64,000 nt of DNA from Ampelocalamus luodianensis (GCA_036346255.1 CM070633.1:13268001-13332000); one strand, 5' to 3'. Shown: positions 21,800 through 34,566, counted from the stretch's first letter. A program made the numbers and translations. The notes: a model not told the origin generated them from the letters alone.

Positions 21800-23214
21800 C
21801 GGGATTGAAGGAGAGCAGGAGAGTGGTGATGACCAGCTCGGTGGCGGTGGAAGTCGCGGAGATGAAGAAGGCAGCTCCGACCACGAGCAGACAGCCCCCC
21901 CTTGTCAACCTCAGTGAAGGTCGAACAAAGCAAGTTAGGGAGGCTCGAGGTGACCAAGGAACAAGATGGCTGCCACTATTGCAATGTTGAACCACTTGAA
22001 GCTTGGAGGTGGCGGAGAGCTCAATGTCCAGCAATGGTGGCAATGGCTTTCAGGTGTTTGAGCACAAGAAACCGAGATGAGCTAGGGTGCAAGAGAGTGA
22101 CTAAAGGAACTATGAGAAAGCTTGAGCTTCAAATATAGCCGGTGGGAAGGATGGCAAAGTCGGCCCGGTGCTTGAGCCAAGTACCTGGCGATGGGAGTAG
22201 GTTGTCGGGAGACTTTTGAGCAAAGGTGCTTGCCGGACATTTAATGTTGGCGGCACCTAGCCGTTGTCGACCTTAGAGTTGACAAGGACCTTTGCTCTCT
22301 TGCCATGCACAAAATTGATAATGCCCGGCCCACCCGACGGTGAGAGGACCGGTCAAAAGAGCTCAACGGCTAAAATCAGCCTGAGCTCCCACTAGGAGTG
22401 TCGTGGCTGTTAGATTGAAATCAAGGGCTCGGATCTTGAACCAAGTATTAGAGGTCCTAACACTTAGGGAGAGTGCAGGCGCCCGAGATCTCAAGAGAGA
22501 TGGCCCACGATCACCCAAGCGCTAGGGGTGGTCGTGGAGGTGAGAGTCGCCCGGTGGTATTTGGAAAGGTGCAAGGAGGTCACGGGAGGCCTCGAGGTTG
22601 TCTTTGTAAAAGAACACGAGAGAGGTCGTGCGGGTGGGAGGTCCTTTACAAGGACGAGGAGGTCTTTGGCGTCGGATTTAAATCCAGCGGCCCAGACCAC
22701 TGTGTCCAAATGCCCGAGCCGACACGGCTCAAGCGGCCCGTGCGACCAAGACACTGGAGGTCGACTGGTTTAGGGTTTAAATTGGGCCCAGGATCTTGAA
22801 GGGACTTTTAGAGCTAGCAAACTAGCTCCAAATTCTTTGAAATCTTGTGATAGCTTGCTAACCTCGAGTTGGACCTTGTATAAAATTTTAGGAGTTTTTG
22901 TGCTGAGCATTTTTCTCGAGAATTATACAATGCTTTGAGCTAGGGTTTGACTATGAGTCAAGCAAGTTTGATGACCCATAAAACTATTCAATCAATTTAG
23001 AAAAGTGTGAAATTTTTAGGAGGGTCACATATCAACCCAAGAACTTAGGAAAAATATTTCCTAGGAGATGATCAACAGGACTTGTGACTTAGTATTCCCA
23101 TACTCTGGTGAAATAATTGTTTAGTACACATAGGAAACACATGGCGTAAGAAAAAGTTTTAATTCTACTCATTTTCTTACACTTACAACACAAGTTGAAA
23201 ATGGGGATGTTACA

Positions 23215-23226
23215 AACCTCCCCCTT
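23215..23226 (-). other. Polypurine tract of A1
   Basis: AAGGGGGAGGTT on the minus strand directly precedes the LTR start TGTAACATCCCC. It is the plus-strand primer site typical of the LTR-retrotransposon 3' end. Confidence 0.9.
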
Positions 23227-24740
23227 ACAAAAATCTCGTCCTGAGATTTGGTTCCTCGGAAAAGAAAGAGGTAGTGATGCGCACGGAGCGATCTTCTCGC
23301 TCCCAAGTAGCCTCATCCTCACGAATGATTCGACCACTTTGAACCTTAAGGAACTTGATGGTCTTATTCCTCGTTCTTCGTTCGACTTCCTCGGTATGCG
23401 AGCAGGGCGCATGATGTGGTCAAATCTTCTTGGACATCAAGAGTTTCCAGCGAACTTCCTCGATTGGAACACGGAGGCACTTCTTTAGTAGGACACATGG
23501 AACATCATGTACCCCGCCCGGTCGAGGTAACTCCAACTTGTGAGCGGCTCCCTTCTTCTCGATAACACGGTATGGACCGACATATCGAGGAGCTAACTTT
23601 CCTTGACACCAAAGCGCTGGTGACCTTTGGAGGAGAAACCTTGAGGTAAGCGAAGTCATTGGGCTCAAAGCTCAACTCACGGCGGCGGCGATCCGCGCTA
23701 GCTCTTACGCTGGATTGAGTGCATGCGCCAGCGATCACGAATGGTGGACTTGACCCTCGGCCTCATTAATTGAGTCGGGCCAAAGAAAGGTCTTTCACGG
23801 TCTCGAGACCAGTTCAGCGGGGTTCTACACTTTCTCCGTATAAGGCCTCAAATGGTGCCATCACAGGCGGCTTGAAGCTGTTGTTGTAAGAAAACTTCGT
23901 GAATGGCAAGCACTTCTCCAGTGCTTCCCATAGGAAAGAACACAAGCTCATGGCATGTCCTCCAAACTTGGTTGACCCTCTCGGTCGACCATCTGTTTGG
24001 GGTGATATCTTCGTGTTCAAAAAGAAAGACGAGTTCCCATAGCTTCTTGCAAGCTATGCGAAGCTGAGGAAGTGAAGATGGAACCACGATCGAAATGATC
24101 GTCTTGGCACCATTCAAGCTCACTATCTGGCGAGATAGAGCTCGCATAAGGTGGCCAGTGCGAATCTTGGTCTTGGATTTGGAAGAAAGTGCGCCACTTT
24201 TGTCAAGCGGTCAATGATAACCCAAATGGCATCATTGCCGCGGTGACACAGGTAGGCCGGTGATAAAATCCATCGGCCGAATCCCGCTTCCATTCCGGAA
24301 TGGGCAAGTGAAGCAATCGGTGGGACGATGCTCGGCCTTGACCGCGGCGACACCGCGTCGCGCTCGGCAACGAACCTCGCGATCTCCCTCTTCATTGGGT
24401 CCACCAAAATCTCGGCGAAGATCACGGTACATCTTGTGGCCGGGATGAATGGATAACTTGAGGAATCGTGGGCTTCGCGGAGGATCAAATTCGCAACTCT
24501 ATGTCCTTTGGAACCACGGCGTTGCGAACCTCAAGACACCAAGCTCATCTCACGGAGAAGCACTTGCATTCGTCCGTTCTTGACATTTTCCTTGATGCGG
24601 TTTACCCCAACATCGGCTTGCGGCGGAACGATCCGATCCACCAAGGTTGGTGTACAACCAAGGTAGCGAGGAACCATGCTCAAGCAAACCCGGTTGAGGC
24701 ATTTGAAACTCCTCTAGAAGAGGGGTGATGCTCTGAAGCA
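23227..24740 (-). pseudogene. A1 integrase with chromodomain-like C-terminus
   Basis: Minus-strand fragments in several frames follow the order of a Ty3/gypsy integrase: HPG/HKMYRDL-like zinc-binding part (about 24390-24450), MDFITGLP (about 24255-24275), IDRLTKVAHFLP (about 24170-24215), a TERVNQV segment (about 23965-24010), and then the GKLAPRYVGPYRVIEK C-terminal module (about 23560-23610). The tail RRTRNKTIKFLKVQ followed by DEATWERED (about 23260-23400) is the chromodomain-like end of Tekay/Del elements. Many frameshifts and stops. The coding end lies a few bases before the polypurine tract. Confidence 0.85.
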
Positions 24741-25270
24741 ACAATGCATTGCAATGCGCTTTGCGACTAAGCGCATCGCAGCGACATTGGCCTTGCCGGA
24801 TGGTAGTGAATACCCATGTCATAGTCCTTGATCAACTCCAACCATCTCCTTTGCGGAGGTTCAGGTGCAGTTGGGTGAACAAATACTTCAAGCTTTTGTG
24901 ATCCGAATACACTTCACAGCGATTCTGGAGTTAGGTAATGTCGCCAAATCTTAAGTGCATGGATCACGCGGCTAACTCAAGTCATGGGTAGGATAGTTAA
25001 GTTCATGAGGTCTCAATTGCCTTGATGCATAGGCCACTACCTTGCCTTCTTGCATAAGGACACAGCAGAGGCCTCGGCGAAGCGTCGCAAAAGATATCGA
25101 AGCCGACGGACATCGGGAGAACAAGAGCGGGAGCGGTGGTCAATCGCTTCTTAAGCGCTTGGAAACTTTCCTGCAATCAGCGGACCACGAGAACTTCTTG
25201 TCCTTCTTGAGCAACTCCGTCGCCGGCCGCTATCTTGGAGAAGTTCTCGATAAGCGGCGATAATATCCGC
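24741..25270 (-). pseudogene. A1 RNase H region
   Basis: Minus-strand peptides match the Ty3 RNase H and linker: MQEGKVVAYASRQLRPHE-like residues at about 25020-25060, YPTHDLELA and HALKIWRHY at about 24935-25010, and YDMGIHYH at about 24800-24825 followed by a CDALSRKAHC stretch. The catalytic residues cannot all be followed because of frameshifts. Placed between RT and integrase, as usual for Ty3/gypsy. Confidence 0.8.
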
Positions 25271-26010
25271 TAAACCAAAAAACTCGAACCGGTGGCCGAA
25301 GTAGGTGACTCGAGAAAGCACATCGCCGATCTTGCTAGGATCACAGCTCGCCTCTGCCAGAAAGAATATGGCCTAAGAAGGCTACTTCCTTCAACGAGCA
25401 GCGCGCTTGCTGAACCGCATACGACTTGTGCTCGCGAACTTGCCCAACACAAGCTTCAAATGCTCGGTGTGTTCCTCCTGCGCTCTTAGAGTAGATAAGG
25501 ATATCATCGATGAAGACCACAACGAACCTATCCAAATACTCCATGAACACGAATTCATGAGGTTCATGAACAAGGCGGAGCATTGGTTAAGCCGAATGAC
25601 ATGACGGTATACTGTACAAGCCATAGCGAGTAGAAAAAGCCGTCTTTGGGATATCCTCGGTCGAATCCGAACTTGATGATATCCCACTCTCAAATCAATC
25701 TTGGAGAAGACTCGAGCTCGGTTAAGTGATCGAAGAGGTCATCGATCTGGGCAAAGGTACTTGTTCTTTACCGTTACTTCATTAAGTGGGCGGTAATCAG
25801 CGCTTTATCTTGCGTCTTGTCCTTTTGGGACAAAGATTGCTGAGCATCCCTAGGGAGCGAGCTAGGGCGGATGAAACCCTTCTCTTGAAGCTCACCCGAC
25901 TGCTTCTTCAACTCCACCAACTCAATTGGGTCCATCAGTGAGGCCTCTTTGAAATCGGGCGATGCAGGGAACCAACTCAATGACAAACTCGAGGTCTCGA
26001 GTGGTGGCAT
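25271..26010 (-). pseudogene. A1 reverse transcriptase region
   Basis: The catalytic motif FIDDILIYSK (the Y-x-D-D equivalent) is readable at about 25487-25516 on the minus strand. Upstream are the MDPIELVELKK and LQEKGFIRPS segments (about 25860-25940) and SFGLTNAP-like residues near 25590; downstream is KEVAFLGHILS (about 25350-25390). These are the Ty3/gypsy RT landmarks in order. The frame breaks at least five times. Confidence 0.88.
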
Positions 26011-26470
26011 CCACGGAAGGTCGTCGGGAAGACATCAACAAAGTCACATACCAGCGGGACTTCACTAATATCTAGGTGGCCGCCGGCGCGAAGAGATGCG
26101 GACCCTGCGCCGGCGGCGAACTGCTCGCTAGAAGGGCTGGTGAGGTAGATGAGCCTCCTAGCGCAATCAATTTGTCCCATGTCTTTGAGACAACCAATCC
26201 ATGCCTAGGATTACATCTAAGCTCGCCGATCGAAGGAGGATAAGGTTTGCCAAGAATCCTACCCTTCTATCTCAACAGGGACATCCCTACACTCGAGGAC
26301 TCGACTCTCAACTCAGAACCGGAGGCGAATGGCGTGGGACCAACAATGGAGTAAAAAAGACCTCCCACGACAAAAGACTGAAACAAAAGAATGAGATGCG
26401 CTGAATCAAACAAAGCTGCGAGGAAAGAGTTAGCAGAAAGAATTACCCAACACGGCGTCGGGTGCCTCCT
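26011..26470 (-). pseudogene. A1 aspartic protease region
   Basis: Between gag and RT on the minus strand. A LFDS segment near 26400 fits the catalytic DSGA site, with lost bases right after it. SIVGPTPFASGSELRVE follows at about 26290-26345, and near 26170-26200 a GMDWL-like region. This is the usual protease order. The active site is not intact in the given sequence. Confidence 0.7.
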
Positions 26471-27520
26471 GTGCCTCCTCCGCGGAGATGAGGTTGTGCG
26501 GCCACTACCCACGCCTTGGGTAGCGGGGACAACCCGATCACGAAAGAACCACCTCCTGCCGCGTCCTCCATTAGGGCGAGGGCGCTCGATCTGTTAGGGC
26601 AACTATTGGCATAATGCCCATACGGTTGCCGCAGCAAGTGACCCGGCGGCCGGATTGCGGGAGCCACCTGGCGGTTCGCGGCGCCGCGTGGTGAGGCACG
26701 GCTGCGGAGAGCGAGGCTAGTCTTTGGCGGCCTCGGTGGTAGGAAGCCACGAAGCAGGCCCAGGGTAGGCCCACGAGGACGAAGAGGCGGCTGTGCTGGA
26801 CCTTTGGGCCTCCACTTGCGCTTTGCGGGACTCGTGACGCCTTGGCCTTGTGCTCGGCAACAATGGCCTTGTCTACCAAGGCACGGAAGTCGGCAAAGTC
26901 CACAATGGAGGCACGTCTTGCGGCTCCTCGGACAAACCCTCCATGAACTTCTCCTGCTTGGCCTCATCGGTGGCCACCTCGGATGGAGCATAACGAGCCA
27001 AGTGGTTGAACTCGTGCAGGTACTCCATCAGCGACTTACGCCCTTGCGAGCGCGGCTCCTTCTTCTTGACTTCATCAAGCGGCGAGGATGTGAGCTCGGC
27101 GGCGCCGTCCGAACTCATCCCAAGAGGCGGTGTGGCGGCGGGCTGCATGGCCAGAAGTTCTCCCACCGGGAAAGTCGCCCCTGCGGTGATGGGAGGCAAA
27201 GAGTGCCTGTCTGGTCGAACGCGAGCAGCGTCGAGCTTACGCTCAACTTTGCGACCGGTCATCTGCGTCAATGGGTCTCGGACACGGAGGCGTGGGGTGA
27301 GTGCGAAGAAACTCAACAAGGCCCCACGGGCGATGTCCACCCCCTGCCGGATCACGAGGCACGGAAAGGCGCGAGGTGTTGCGGCGCAATAACATCCAGC
27401 GAGGACCCTCGTCCTCGGCGGTTGCGCTCGATGCGGAGAAGGACCTCGACCATGGTCGGAGGAGGCGAGCTCCTCATCTAACCAGTGGCGACCACGGCGC
27501 GCACGAGTACCTCCGACCAT
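26471..27520 (-). pseudogene. A1 gag (capsid and zinc knuckle)
   Basis: The start is placed at the ATG of 27518-27520 (MVGG..., then HWLDEELASSDH). The same acidic stretch follows the ATG at 43989 in A2. The capsid part contains SLMEYLHEFNHLARYAPSEV and EAKQEKFMEGL (about 26930-27050), and then DFRALVDKAIVAEHKAK (about 26840-26900), which are Tekay/Del-type gag landmarks. A CCHC zinc knuckle, C-G-x-GHYANSCPN, is recognisable at about 26596-26640 across a frameshift. A long plus-strand open frame (26804-27481) is only the antisense of this gene. Confidence 0.85.
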
Positions 27521-27540
27521 CTGCTTTAAGAAACTTAGGT

Positions 27541-28256
27541 TAGAAACCAAAGCACTAACATTAGAAGTTGATGAAAGCGAAAGCTAACGATTAGGGATTG
27601 AGACATCACCTAACCGAAAGCCAAAAACAGCAAGTAACAACTTTAAATGTTTCCAAAGAAACTCCAAAACAGCAAGGAAACTCCAAACCAAGCTCAACTT
27701 CTCAATGCCATTAACCCGTATTGAATGAGCGAGTAATAGTGTGAGAAGATAAAAATTTCAGCACAATACAACCAGCCTAACACTACTCAAGAACAAGGTT
27801 AAGGCGATAAAATAACGTTAGATACTTAGCTAACTAGTATCACATCTTACCCTTTTATTCCCACAAGTTTTACTTGGTTAATTTCTTATTTTCTACAGTT
27901 AGAACCTTTGAGCCTGCTGTCAGGAAATTGAATGATCGCTGTCAGATTTGCATCCAAGCCTCCTAATTGAAATCTTCAACTGGGAGCTTCAAAACCTTGT
28001 AGAGGGCGGCTAACATTTCAATTTGCCAAGCTCATTGGTCCCAAAACCCAAGTGTCGATAATGACTATCTTTTGAGAGAAGGAAAGGGAAAACACTTTTT
28101 AAAACTCAAATTAGAGCAAGGCGAGAGAAGAAAGCTAAGATAGGTAAGAATAAAATCTGAGAACTTACTTAAGCTTTCATAAATCATTTGACACTTTGAA
28201 ATTAAGTTTTCAAAATATCCTAAAGGCGACCAAGCTTGGGTTACTACGGTCGGAAT
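27541..28256 (-). mobile_element. A1 untranslated leader
   Basis: This lies between the primer site and the gag start, is AT-rich, and has no supported gene. It is nearly identical to 44010-44725 of A2 and shows ordered similarity to the F leader at 11484-12302. Confidence 0.8.
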
Positions 28257-28269
28257 GGCTCTGATACCA
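28257..28269 (-). other. Primer binding site of A1
   Basis: TGGTATCAGAGCC on the minus strand lies 4 bases inside the 5' LTR (GGTCCTCA-AAGT-TGGTATC). It is complementary to the initiator Met tRNA 3' end. Confidence 0.95.
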
Positions 28270-28273
28270 ACTT

Positions 28274-31200
28274 TGAGGACCCCGGTTTATTCGGTTTGTA
28301 CTGTTTAACCATCCACTAGGTCCTAACAGTACAAATCAAATAAACCAAGCCTCGAGATATGTATACTTCCCAGAAATGCAGTATACACACCCCGTTACAA
28401 AATCATGCATCAATTCCATTCATACACATAGAGCCGAAGCAAAAGCAACAACTGAAAGACATAGATAATATAAAGAGAGTTATTACAAAAGAGAGGCCGA
28501 CCGGCCAAAAGACACATAAGTAAATAATTTAAACAGCGGAAGCAAAATGGCCATAAGATGGCGATAAACAAAAGCCAATCGGTGTGCCTTTACCCACAAG
28601 GCAACCAACCGGACCGCCAAGCTAATCGTCCCAAACAGCGCGCAACACGACTCACAAAGTGAGGCCCTTGGGGCTCACCTTCTTCCTCTGCAACAATTAA
28701 TATTAAGCAAAGCGATGAGTACAAAACTTGTTTTTGTACTCGCAAAAGGCAACGTGTGAGATAACGAACTATAATTAACTACATGCAAGCTTTATTTAAG
28801 TGGATGAGGCTTTGGACATATTTTCAGCATAAAGCAAGTTTTCATTTGCAATAAGGTAATAGATTCAAAGCAAGTTTGCAATTAACTTTTATTGTTCAAA
28901 TAAAGAGAGACAATAATAACATAGATGAGAACAACACCAACTAGAAGTGACTAACCCATAGTCACCACAACAATAGCATGAAGTACCCTTCATACCACCC
29001 ATGTCAAGTTTAAGTTTTTAAAGGTTGTAGTCTAGTTCTTGTGGAAATAACCAAGCGTGTCCATAACCTAGGGCGAGGCTATTCGAATAGTTTTAACCCT
29101 ACGGGGTGTACCAATGTACCCACACGATGAACCGCCTTTCCACCAGCCACGGTTAGCACACTTCCTTTGGTATGCGGCATGGCTAAGTCTAACAAGGCGC
29201 TTTCAATGGGCGATGCTAATTAAGAGCCGCAACCCACGGGAGAAAGACACATTAAACAGCCTAACCGGTGCGCTAATGCTCCCTCCAACACCACAAACAC
29301 ACACACACGAAACACACCCCCGACCAGCTCATAATTAACACCTCCCAAAGTACTTAGTCAAGAGAGGTTCCATATCCCCTCGTGTGGTTGTACGCAATAA
29401 TTGCTTGGATCAATGGCACAAGTAACTCGGTCCTTAGGGACTTAGGCACCATTCCACACACCCAACCGATCACATCAACATACCATTGTGCCCAAGTCAA
29501 GATATAGTTTTGTTTTCAGTTTTGATTTGTAAATCAATAAAACACAAGGTTGGACATAATGGAGTAGTATAAGTAGTTGTGTGATCAAGATCACCGACTA
29601 AGTCGATGATGGCCCAATACTACCGATAACTAGGCATGGCTAAGCAATATTCATTAAGTAATCTACTAAGTGATAGAGAGTTCATCCATCGAACTCTAAC
29701 CACGACAAATAACCTAGGCTCAGGTAGTAGAGGATAATTATTTACCTACAGATTAAGCAACTAGAGGATTAACTAATCAATTTAACAACAAATTTGCAAT
29801 GCATACATAGAAGTTAAACAAAATATTAGACTTTAAAAGTAATGGGATCAATGGAAATGATCAAGCTGCTTGCACTACTTTTGTTGCTCAATTTGTTGCG
29901 GAGGGTCGTTCTCGGGATTACCGCAAATATCGAATCCTAAGCGAAAGAAGCGAAAACAACCAATAAGGCGAGCAACACTTAAACAAAGAGCAAGCAAAAA
30001 TTATCCAAATGTGTGAAATTTATACACAAGGTAAAATACGAACATACCTAGACATAGAAACTGGAAAAACTTAATTTTGATTTGTGGTGCAAAGATATTC
30101 TCTAAAAACCTAATTTCGGCCATAATTAGCCTTGTAGCAAAAATATTTTCTAGAAAGATTTTGAAGCTGAAACTTTTATGGTAGCTACCTCTTTGGTATA
30201 GTGGTAACCATATAAAATTTCAGGTCATTTGGAGTTAAAATGATTTAGTTATGATTTTCTAAGTTTTAAATCTAAGACATGATTAATTTCAGTATTAAAG
30301 ACTACTGCAAAACCTATACTAAGCTAAAGTACTTTATGAGATGCATTTATAGAACTTTAGTTTGTTAAATTTGGACTCTGAGAGAAAAAGTTATGCAATT
30401 TTGAAGTTTAAAACAATTAATATGTGCAAATAAAAGCTTCTTGGATTAAATCGGAAAACCCATAAAAGCGGGAGGTCGTGGGCCGTTGATCAAAATCATA
30501 CGGCTCACGATCTCGAATCACTAAAACCACGCCGAGCTCACAGGCGCAAAGAACCTTGCCGCGCTGAGAGGTCTTAGCGTTGATATTGAATCAACGGCTC
30601 AGACCACTGGATGCCACGACACCGCGAAGGAGGTCCTCGTGCACTAGGGAGGTCGTGGGCGTCGGATCCGGATCTGGCGACCCCAGAGCTCACGAGGAGA
30701 TCTGGCTAACTCGCTAAGGGGAAGATGCGGGCGGTTAAGATTTCGAGGGAGGTCTTAACGGTCTAGATCCGTCGGAGGAGAGGATCTAGCGGTGAGCTTA
30801 ACGGTGGGAGGTCTTGGCGGTTAGGATCTCACAGGAGGTCCTAGCAGTCGAGATATCCTCGGGAGGTCCTCCAACACGGTGCTATCTGAGAGAGAGATGC
30901 GGATGGCTCGGACCTCCATGGAGAGGTCTGAGTGGTCGGATCTAGGCGGGAAGGTCCTCATGGTTAAGGCCGCACGAGGAGGTCTTAGGTTCTCTTTCTG
31001 AAGAGACCAAGGGTGGTCTTTGTAAAGAGGACCACAGGGTGGTTTTGAAGGTTTTCTTTACAAAAGACCGGTGGTCTTTTGCAAAAGAGGACTTGGTGGG
31101 AGTGGCTCGGGGTGGTTTTAGAAAGCGACTAAGGAAGGACCTTATGCAAGGAGGACCCCAGGAGGTCAGGAGAGGCGGTTTGACAAAAGCAGCGGGGTGA

Positions 31201-33250
31201 CCTCTTCGCCTGAGAGGACCTCAAGGAGGTCTTTGCAAGGACCCCAAGGAGGAGGGTGATCCTAGCGGTGGGATTTAACCTACGGAGGTCTTTAACGGCC
31301 CGATTCTATATGGTGGGAGGTCAGAGACTTAGGATTTTTGGAAAAGATCCTAAGGCCCGGATCTGAACTTGGAGAGGTCGGGGGCGGCTAAGATTGCAGG
31401 AGGTCCTAGAGTGGTTTTAATGGTGCGAGGTCTCTAGGCAGTGGCGGCTAAGACACTTAATGCATCTAATGATTGACCATAAATGAATCTGGAACACTTA
31501 ATGACTAAGGCCACGGCCTACACGCTGATGACTCCACGGCACAAATTAGGACACAATTAATGCACCAATGATGAGCAATGATTTGAGCATTAAAGTGGTC
31601 CTAAGAAGATGACGAAAATGGGAGGTTTTGAGCCGACAAAACCGCGTGCGCGGCTTGCGCGGCGATGTGGACCTCGTCGGCGAAACCAAAGGCACGAATG
31701 AGCTCCAAATAGGACGGAGAACCTAAGGGTGCCAAGCTACACAGCACACCTGGCCGCGGCTAACCGGAGATAACCGCCGGGGACCAATGCGACCAAGCGA
31801 AAACCGAAGAGGTCTAATGGGATCGGGTTTTGGGCTGAAGTACTCACCGGGATTGAAGGAGGCAGGAGTGGTGCGATAGCTCCGGTGGTGGAAGTCGCCG
31901 GAGATGAAGAAGGCGAAGCTCGACCGAGCAGCAAGCCCCACCTTGTCAACCTCTGTGAAGGTCGAACAAAGCAAGTTAGGAGGCTCGAGGTGACCAAGGA
32001 ACAAGATGACGCCACTATTGCAATGTTGAACCACTGTGGCTCGGAGGTCGCGGAGAGCTCGATGTCGACAATGGTGGCAATGGCTTTCGGGTGTTTGAGC
32101 ACAAGAGAAGCGAGATGAGCTAGGGTGCAAGAGAGTGACTAAAGGAACTATGAGAGGAAGCTTGAGCTTCAAATATAGCCGGTGGGAAGGATGGCAAAGT
32201 CAGCTGTGCGAGCCAAGTACATGGCCCGATGGGAGTAGGTTGTCGGGAGACTTTTGAGCAAAGGTGCTGCCGGACATTTAATGTTGGCGGCACCTAGCCG
32301 TTTGTCGACCTTAGAGTTGACAAGGCACTGCTCTCTCTTGCCATGCACAAAATTGATAATGCCCGGCCCACCAAGACGGTGAGAGGACCAGGTCAAAGAG
32401 CTCAACGGCTAAAATCGGCACAGCTCCCACTAGGAGGTCGTGAGTTTGTTGGATTGAAATCAAGGGCTCGGATCTTGAACCAAGTATTAGAGGTCCTAAC
32501 ACTTAGGGAGAGTCTGAGCGCGAGATCTCAGAGAGATGGCCCCGATCACCCAAGCGCTAGGGGTGGTCGTGGAGTGAGAGGTCGCCCGGTGGTCTTTGCA
32601 AAGGTGCAAAGGAGGTCTGAGGAGGCCCTCGAGGTTGTCTTTGTAAAAAGAACCTGAGGGAGGTCGTGCGGTGGGAGGTCCTTTACAAGGACCGAGGAGG
32701 TCTTTGGCGTGGATTTAAAATCCAGCCAGACCACTGTGTCCAAATGCCCGAGCCCAGACACGGCTCAAGCGACCGCTGCGACCAAGACTGGAAGTCGACC
32801 GGGTTTAGGGTTTAAATTGGGCCAGGATCTTGAAGGGACTTTTAGAGCTAGCAAACTAGCTCCAAATTCTTTGAAATCTTGACGGTAGCTTGCTAACCTC
32901 GAGTTGGACCTTGTATAAAATTTTTAGGAGTTTTTCTTTGAGCATTTTTCTCGAGAAATTATACAATGCTTTGAGCTAGGGTTTGACTATGAGTCAAGCA
33001 AGTTTGATTGACCCATAAAACTATTCAATCAATTTACGAAAAGTGTGAAATTTTTGAAGGTCACATATCAACCCAAGAACTTAGGAAAAATATTTCCTAG
33101 GAGATGATCAACAGACTTGTGACTTAGTATTCCCATACTCTGGTGAAATAATTGTTTAGTACACATAGGAAACACATGGCGTAAGAAAAAGTTTTAACTT
33201 CTACTCATTTTCTTACACTTACAACACAAGTTGAAAATGGGGATGTTACA
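28274..33250 (-). mobile_element. A1 5' LTR (right copy)
   Basis: This is the promoter-bearing LTR of A1. On the minus strand it has the TGTAACATCCCC start at 33250, a GGAGGTCCT-box array at about 31440-30470, a donor-like GGTGAGTA at 31847, the palindrome CTATTCGAATAG at 29079-29090, an acceptor-like TTGTTGCAG|AGG at 28688 and the end GGTCCTCA at 28274. It matches the left LTR along its whole length. Confidence 0.92.
28688..31847 (-). other. Candidate leader intron inside A1 5' LTR
   Basis: Donor CCGGTGAGTA at 31847; acceptor in GCTTAATATTAATTGTTGCAG at 28688, with a pyrimidine-poor but branch-point-like CTTAAT upstream. Splicing would remove about 3.2 kb of transcribed LTR before the primer site region. 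Inferred from the conserved layout in several families. Confidence 0.45.
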
Positions 33251-34023
33251 CGATGCGTCGACCTGCAGCGCTCTTTGCTAGTCTATGAATTGACAGCCGT
33301 TCACGTGACATTATTTGCCACAAGTGCACGGTGTTGGCCATTTGAGAGAAGCGCCCCAATGTCGAACTTTGCTTATCACGGAGGATGGCGGTTATGTTTG
33401 ACTAGTGATGATGAGTGCTTTGATGCACATCCGATCTTGCCTGCTGATGACATAGAGCAATGTGAGTGTGATCTGAGTTACCTAACACCGGCGGTATTCT
33501 ATTGTTTGCACACCTAAGGTGCTTAGTGTGATGCCATCACCGTCATCTGAGCAGCGGTGCAATTTATTTCAGACTTGGGCAAAACTTGATAAGGGTAAGG
33601 TGTGCAAAGTAATTATTGATGGTGGGAGTTGTCATAATTTGGCCGCAGGATATGTGTCATAAGTTGGGTTTGAAGTACTGCCGCATCCACGTCCTTATCA
33701 TGTGCAATGGTTGAGCGACAAAGAGGAAGTGAAGGTGAACTATATGATGCGTGTGGCGTTTTCTATTGGGAAGTACACGAGACAACGTGGACTCGATGTT
33801 GTGCCTATGACGGTGTGTCACTTGCTCTTGGGACGGCCATGGCAATATGACCGTTCTCATTCATGGCGGGCGTACAAATGCGCTACACATTTCGATGGAA
33901 CAATATGGAGATGAGAGAAGAATTTAGTGCTGTTAGCCACCAAATCGAGATGAGAGAATTCGCGAAGATCCCAATTTGGTGCACTTTGTCTTTGTTGTAC
34001 AAAGACGCCTTGCTTTGACTAAG
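33251..34023 (+). pseudogene. Element B gag zinc knuckle and aspartic protease
   Basis: This continues B after the A1 insertion. A CCHC knuckle (C-H-K-C-T..GHFRRDCP, broken in this copy; clearer around 60675-60720) lies near 33310-33355. SDDE and DDIEQCECD segments follow. The protease is readable from about 33580: DKGKVCKVIIDGGSCHNLA holds the catalytic D-G-G-S, followed by HPRPYHVQWLSDKEEVKV, then VVPMTVCHLLLGRPWQYDR. The sequence then runs FVxLYKDALL-like residues and stops, and a B LTR starts at once. RT, RNase H and integrase are absent, so this locus is gag-protease only. Confidence 0.82.
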
Positions 34024-34566
34024 CGATGAGGCATCCCTAACACTTATACATCTTTCCCTATTGGTGGTCATACACATCGAGGTGGGCGCCATACGTGGCG
34101 CTTCTAAATAATTCAAGCAATGCTGAAGTGCCTATTGGTCCTGCACAGAGAGCAAGAGCTAAACTTCTAAATCAACAGTGTTTTGTTTCTTAATGAATCT
34201 TCTATTGTCATTGATGAGAATTGGGTATTACCTCATGCAAATGTTTTGTGCATTCTCGAGTTTGAACATTGTGAAGCCTTTGGAACCAAGAGGGAGGCGG
34301 AGTCAAAGCAATGGAGGAGAAGCTCCGTGGGTCAACCAAGGGAAAAGCCCAAGAATTCAAGCCCAATTCGGATCTTCCACAAGTGCAACCGAAATTCATC
34401 TCGGAATCAACTCAAAATTCAATTCGGATTCGGTTCGGGACAGCCCAATAGGGCTGTAATAAAAGGCCATAACTTTTGCATACGGAGTCCGATTGGGGTG
34501 TTCTTGGACTTGTTTGAAAGCTTATTCCAAGACCCACACAATGGTTTTGGCACCAGCTTCAGAAGA
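34024..34566 (+). mobile_element. Partial B LTR, cut by a duplication breakpoint
   Basis: It starts with (T)GATGAGG-CATCCCTAACAC and runs as the B LTR up to CAGCTTCAGAAGA, where the matching copies at 49360 and 62030 continue CTTACGG. Here the B gag begins instead. The junction shares AGAAG with gag. No polypurine tract precedes the LTR because pol is deleted. Confidence 0.85.

Larger units (their letters stand above)
18214..23214 (-). mobile_element. A1 3' LTR (left copy)
   Basis: On the minus strand it runs TGTAACATCCCC to GGTCCTCA. It includes the GGAGGTCCT-box array (about 20400-21400), a TATA box (about 22132-22140), a donor-like GGTGAGTA at 21799, the palindrome CTATTCGAATAG at 19016-19027 and an acceptor-like TTGTTGCAG|AGG at 18618. 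It aligns end to end with 28274-33250; the differences by eye are mostly small gaps at C/G-rich sites. Confidence 0.92.
18214..33250 (-). mobile_element. Full-length Ty3/gypsy element A1 (about 15 kb), chromovirus type
   Basis: Two 5-kb LTRs in the same orientation (18214-23214 and 28274-33250) flank about 5.06 kb of internal DNA. On the minus strand the order is 5' LTR, primer site, leader, gag, protease, RT, RNase H, integrase with chromodomain-like tail, polypurine tract, 3' LTR. That domain order and the tail are those of Tekay/Del-like chromoviruses. The insertion is in the B gag. The flanks (GGTGTG on the left, CGATG on the right) do not give a clean 5-bp duplication; CGGTG/CGATG with one mismatch is possible. 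All frames are broken, so it is not active as written. Confidence 0.9.

Noticed and set aside
26804..27481. 225-codon plus-strand open frame
   Set aside because: Antisense to the A1 gag. The minus strand carries the recognisable capsid and zinc-knuckle residues.
28257..28269. TGGTATCAGAGCC and its complement as part of a tRNA gene
   Set aside because: Only the 13-base primer match is present; no cloverleaf can be formed from the flanks. The position next to the LTR end identifies primer sites (also 11471, 53887, 44726).
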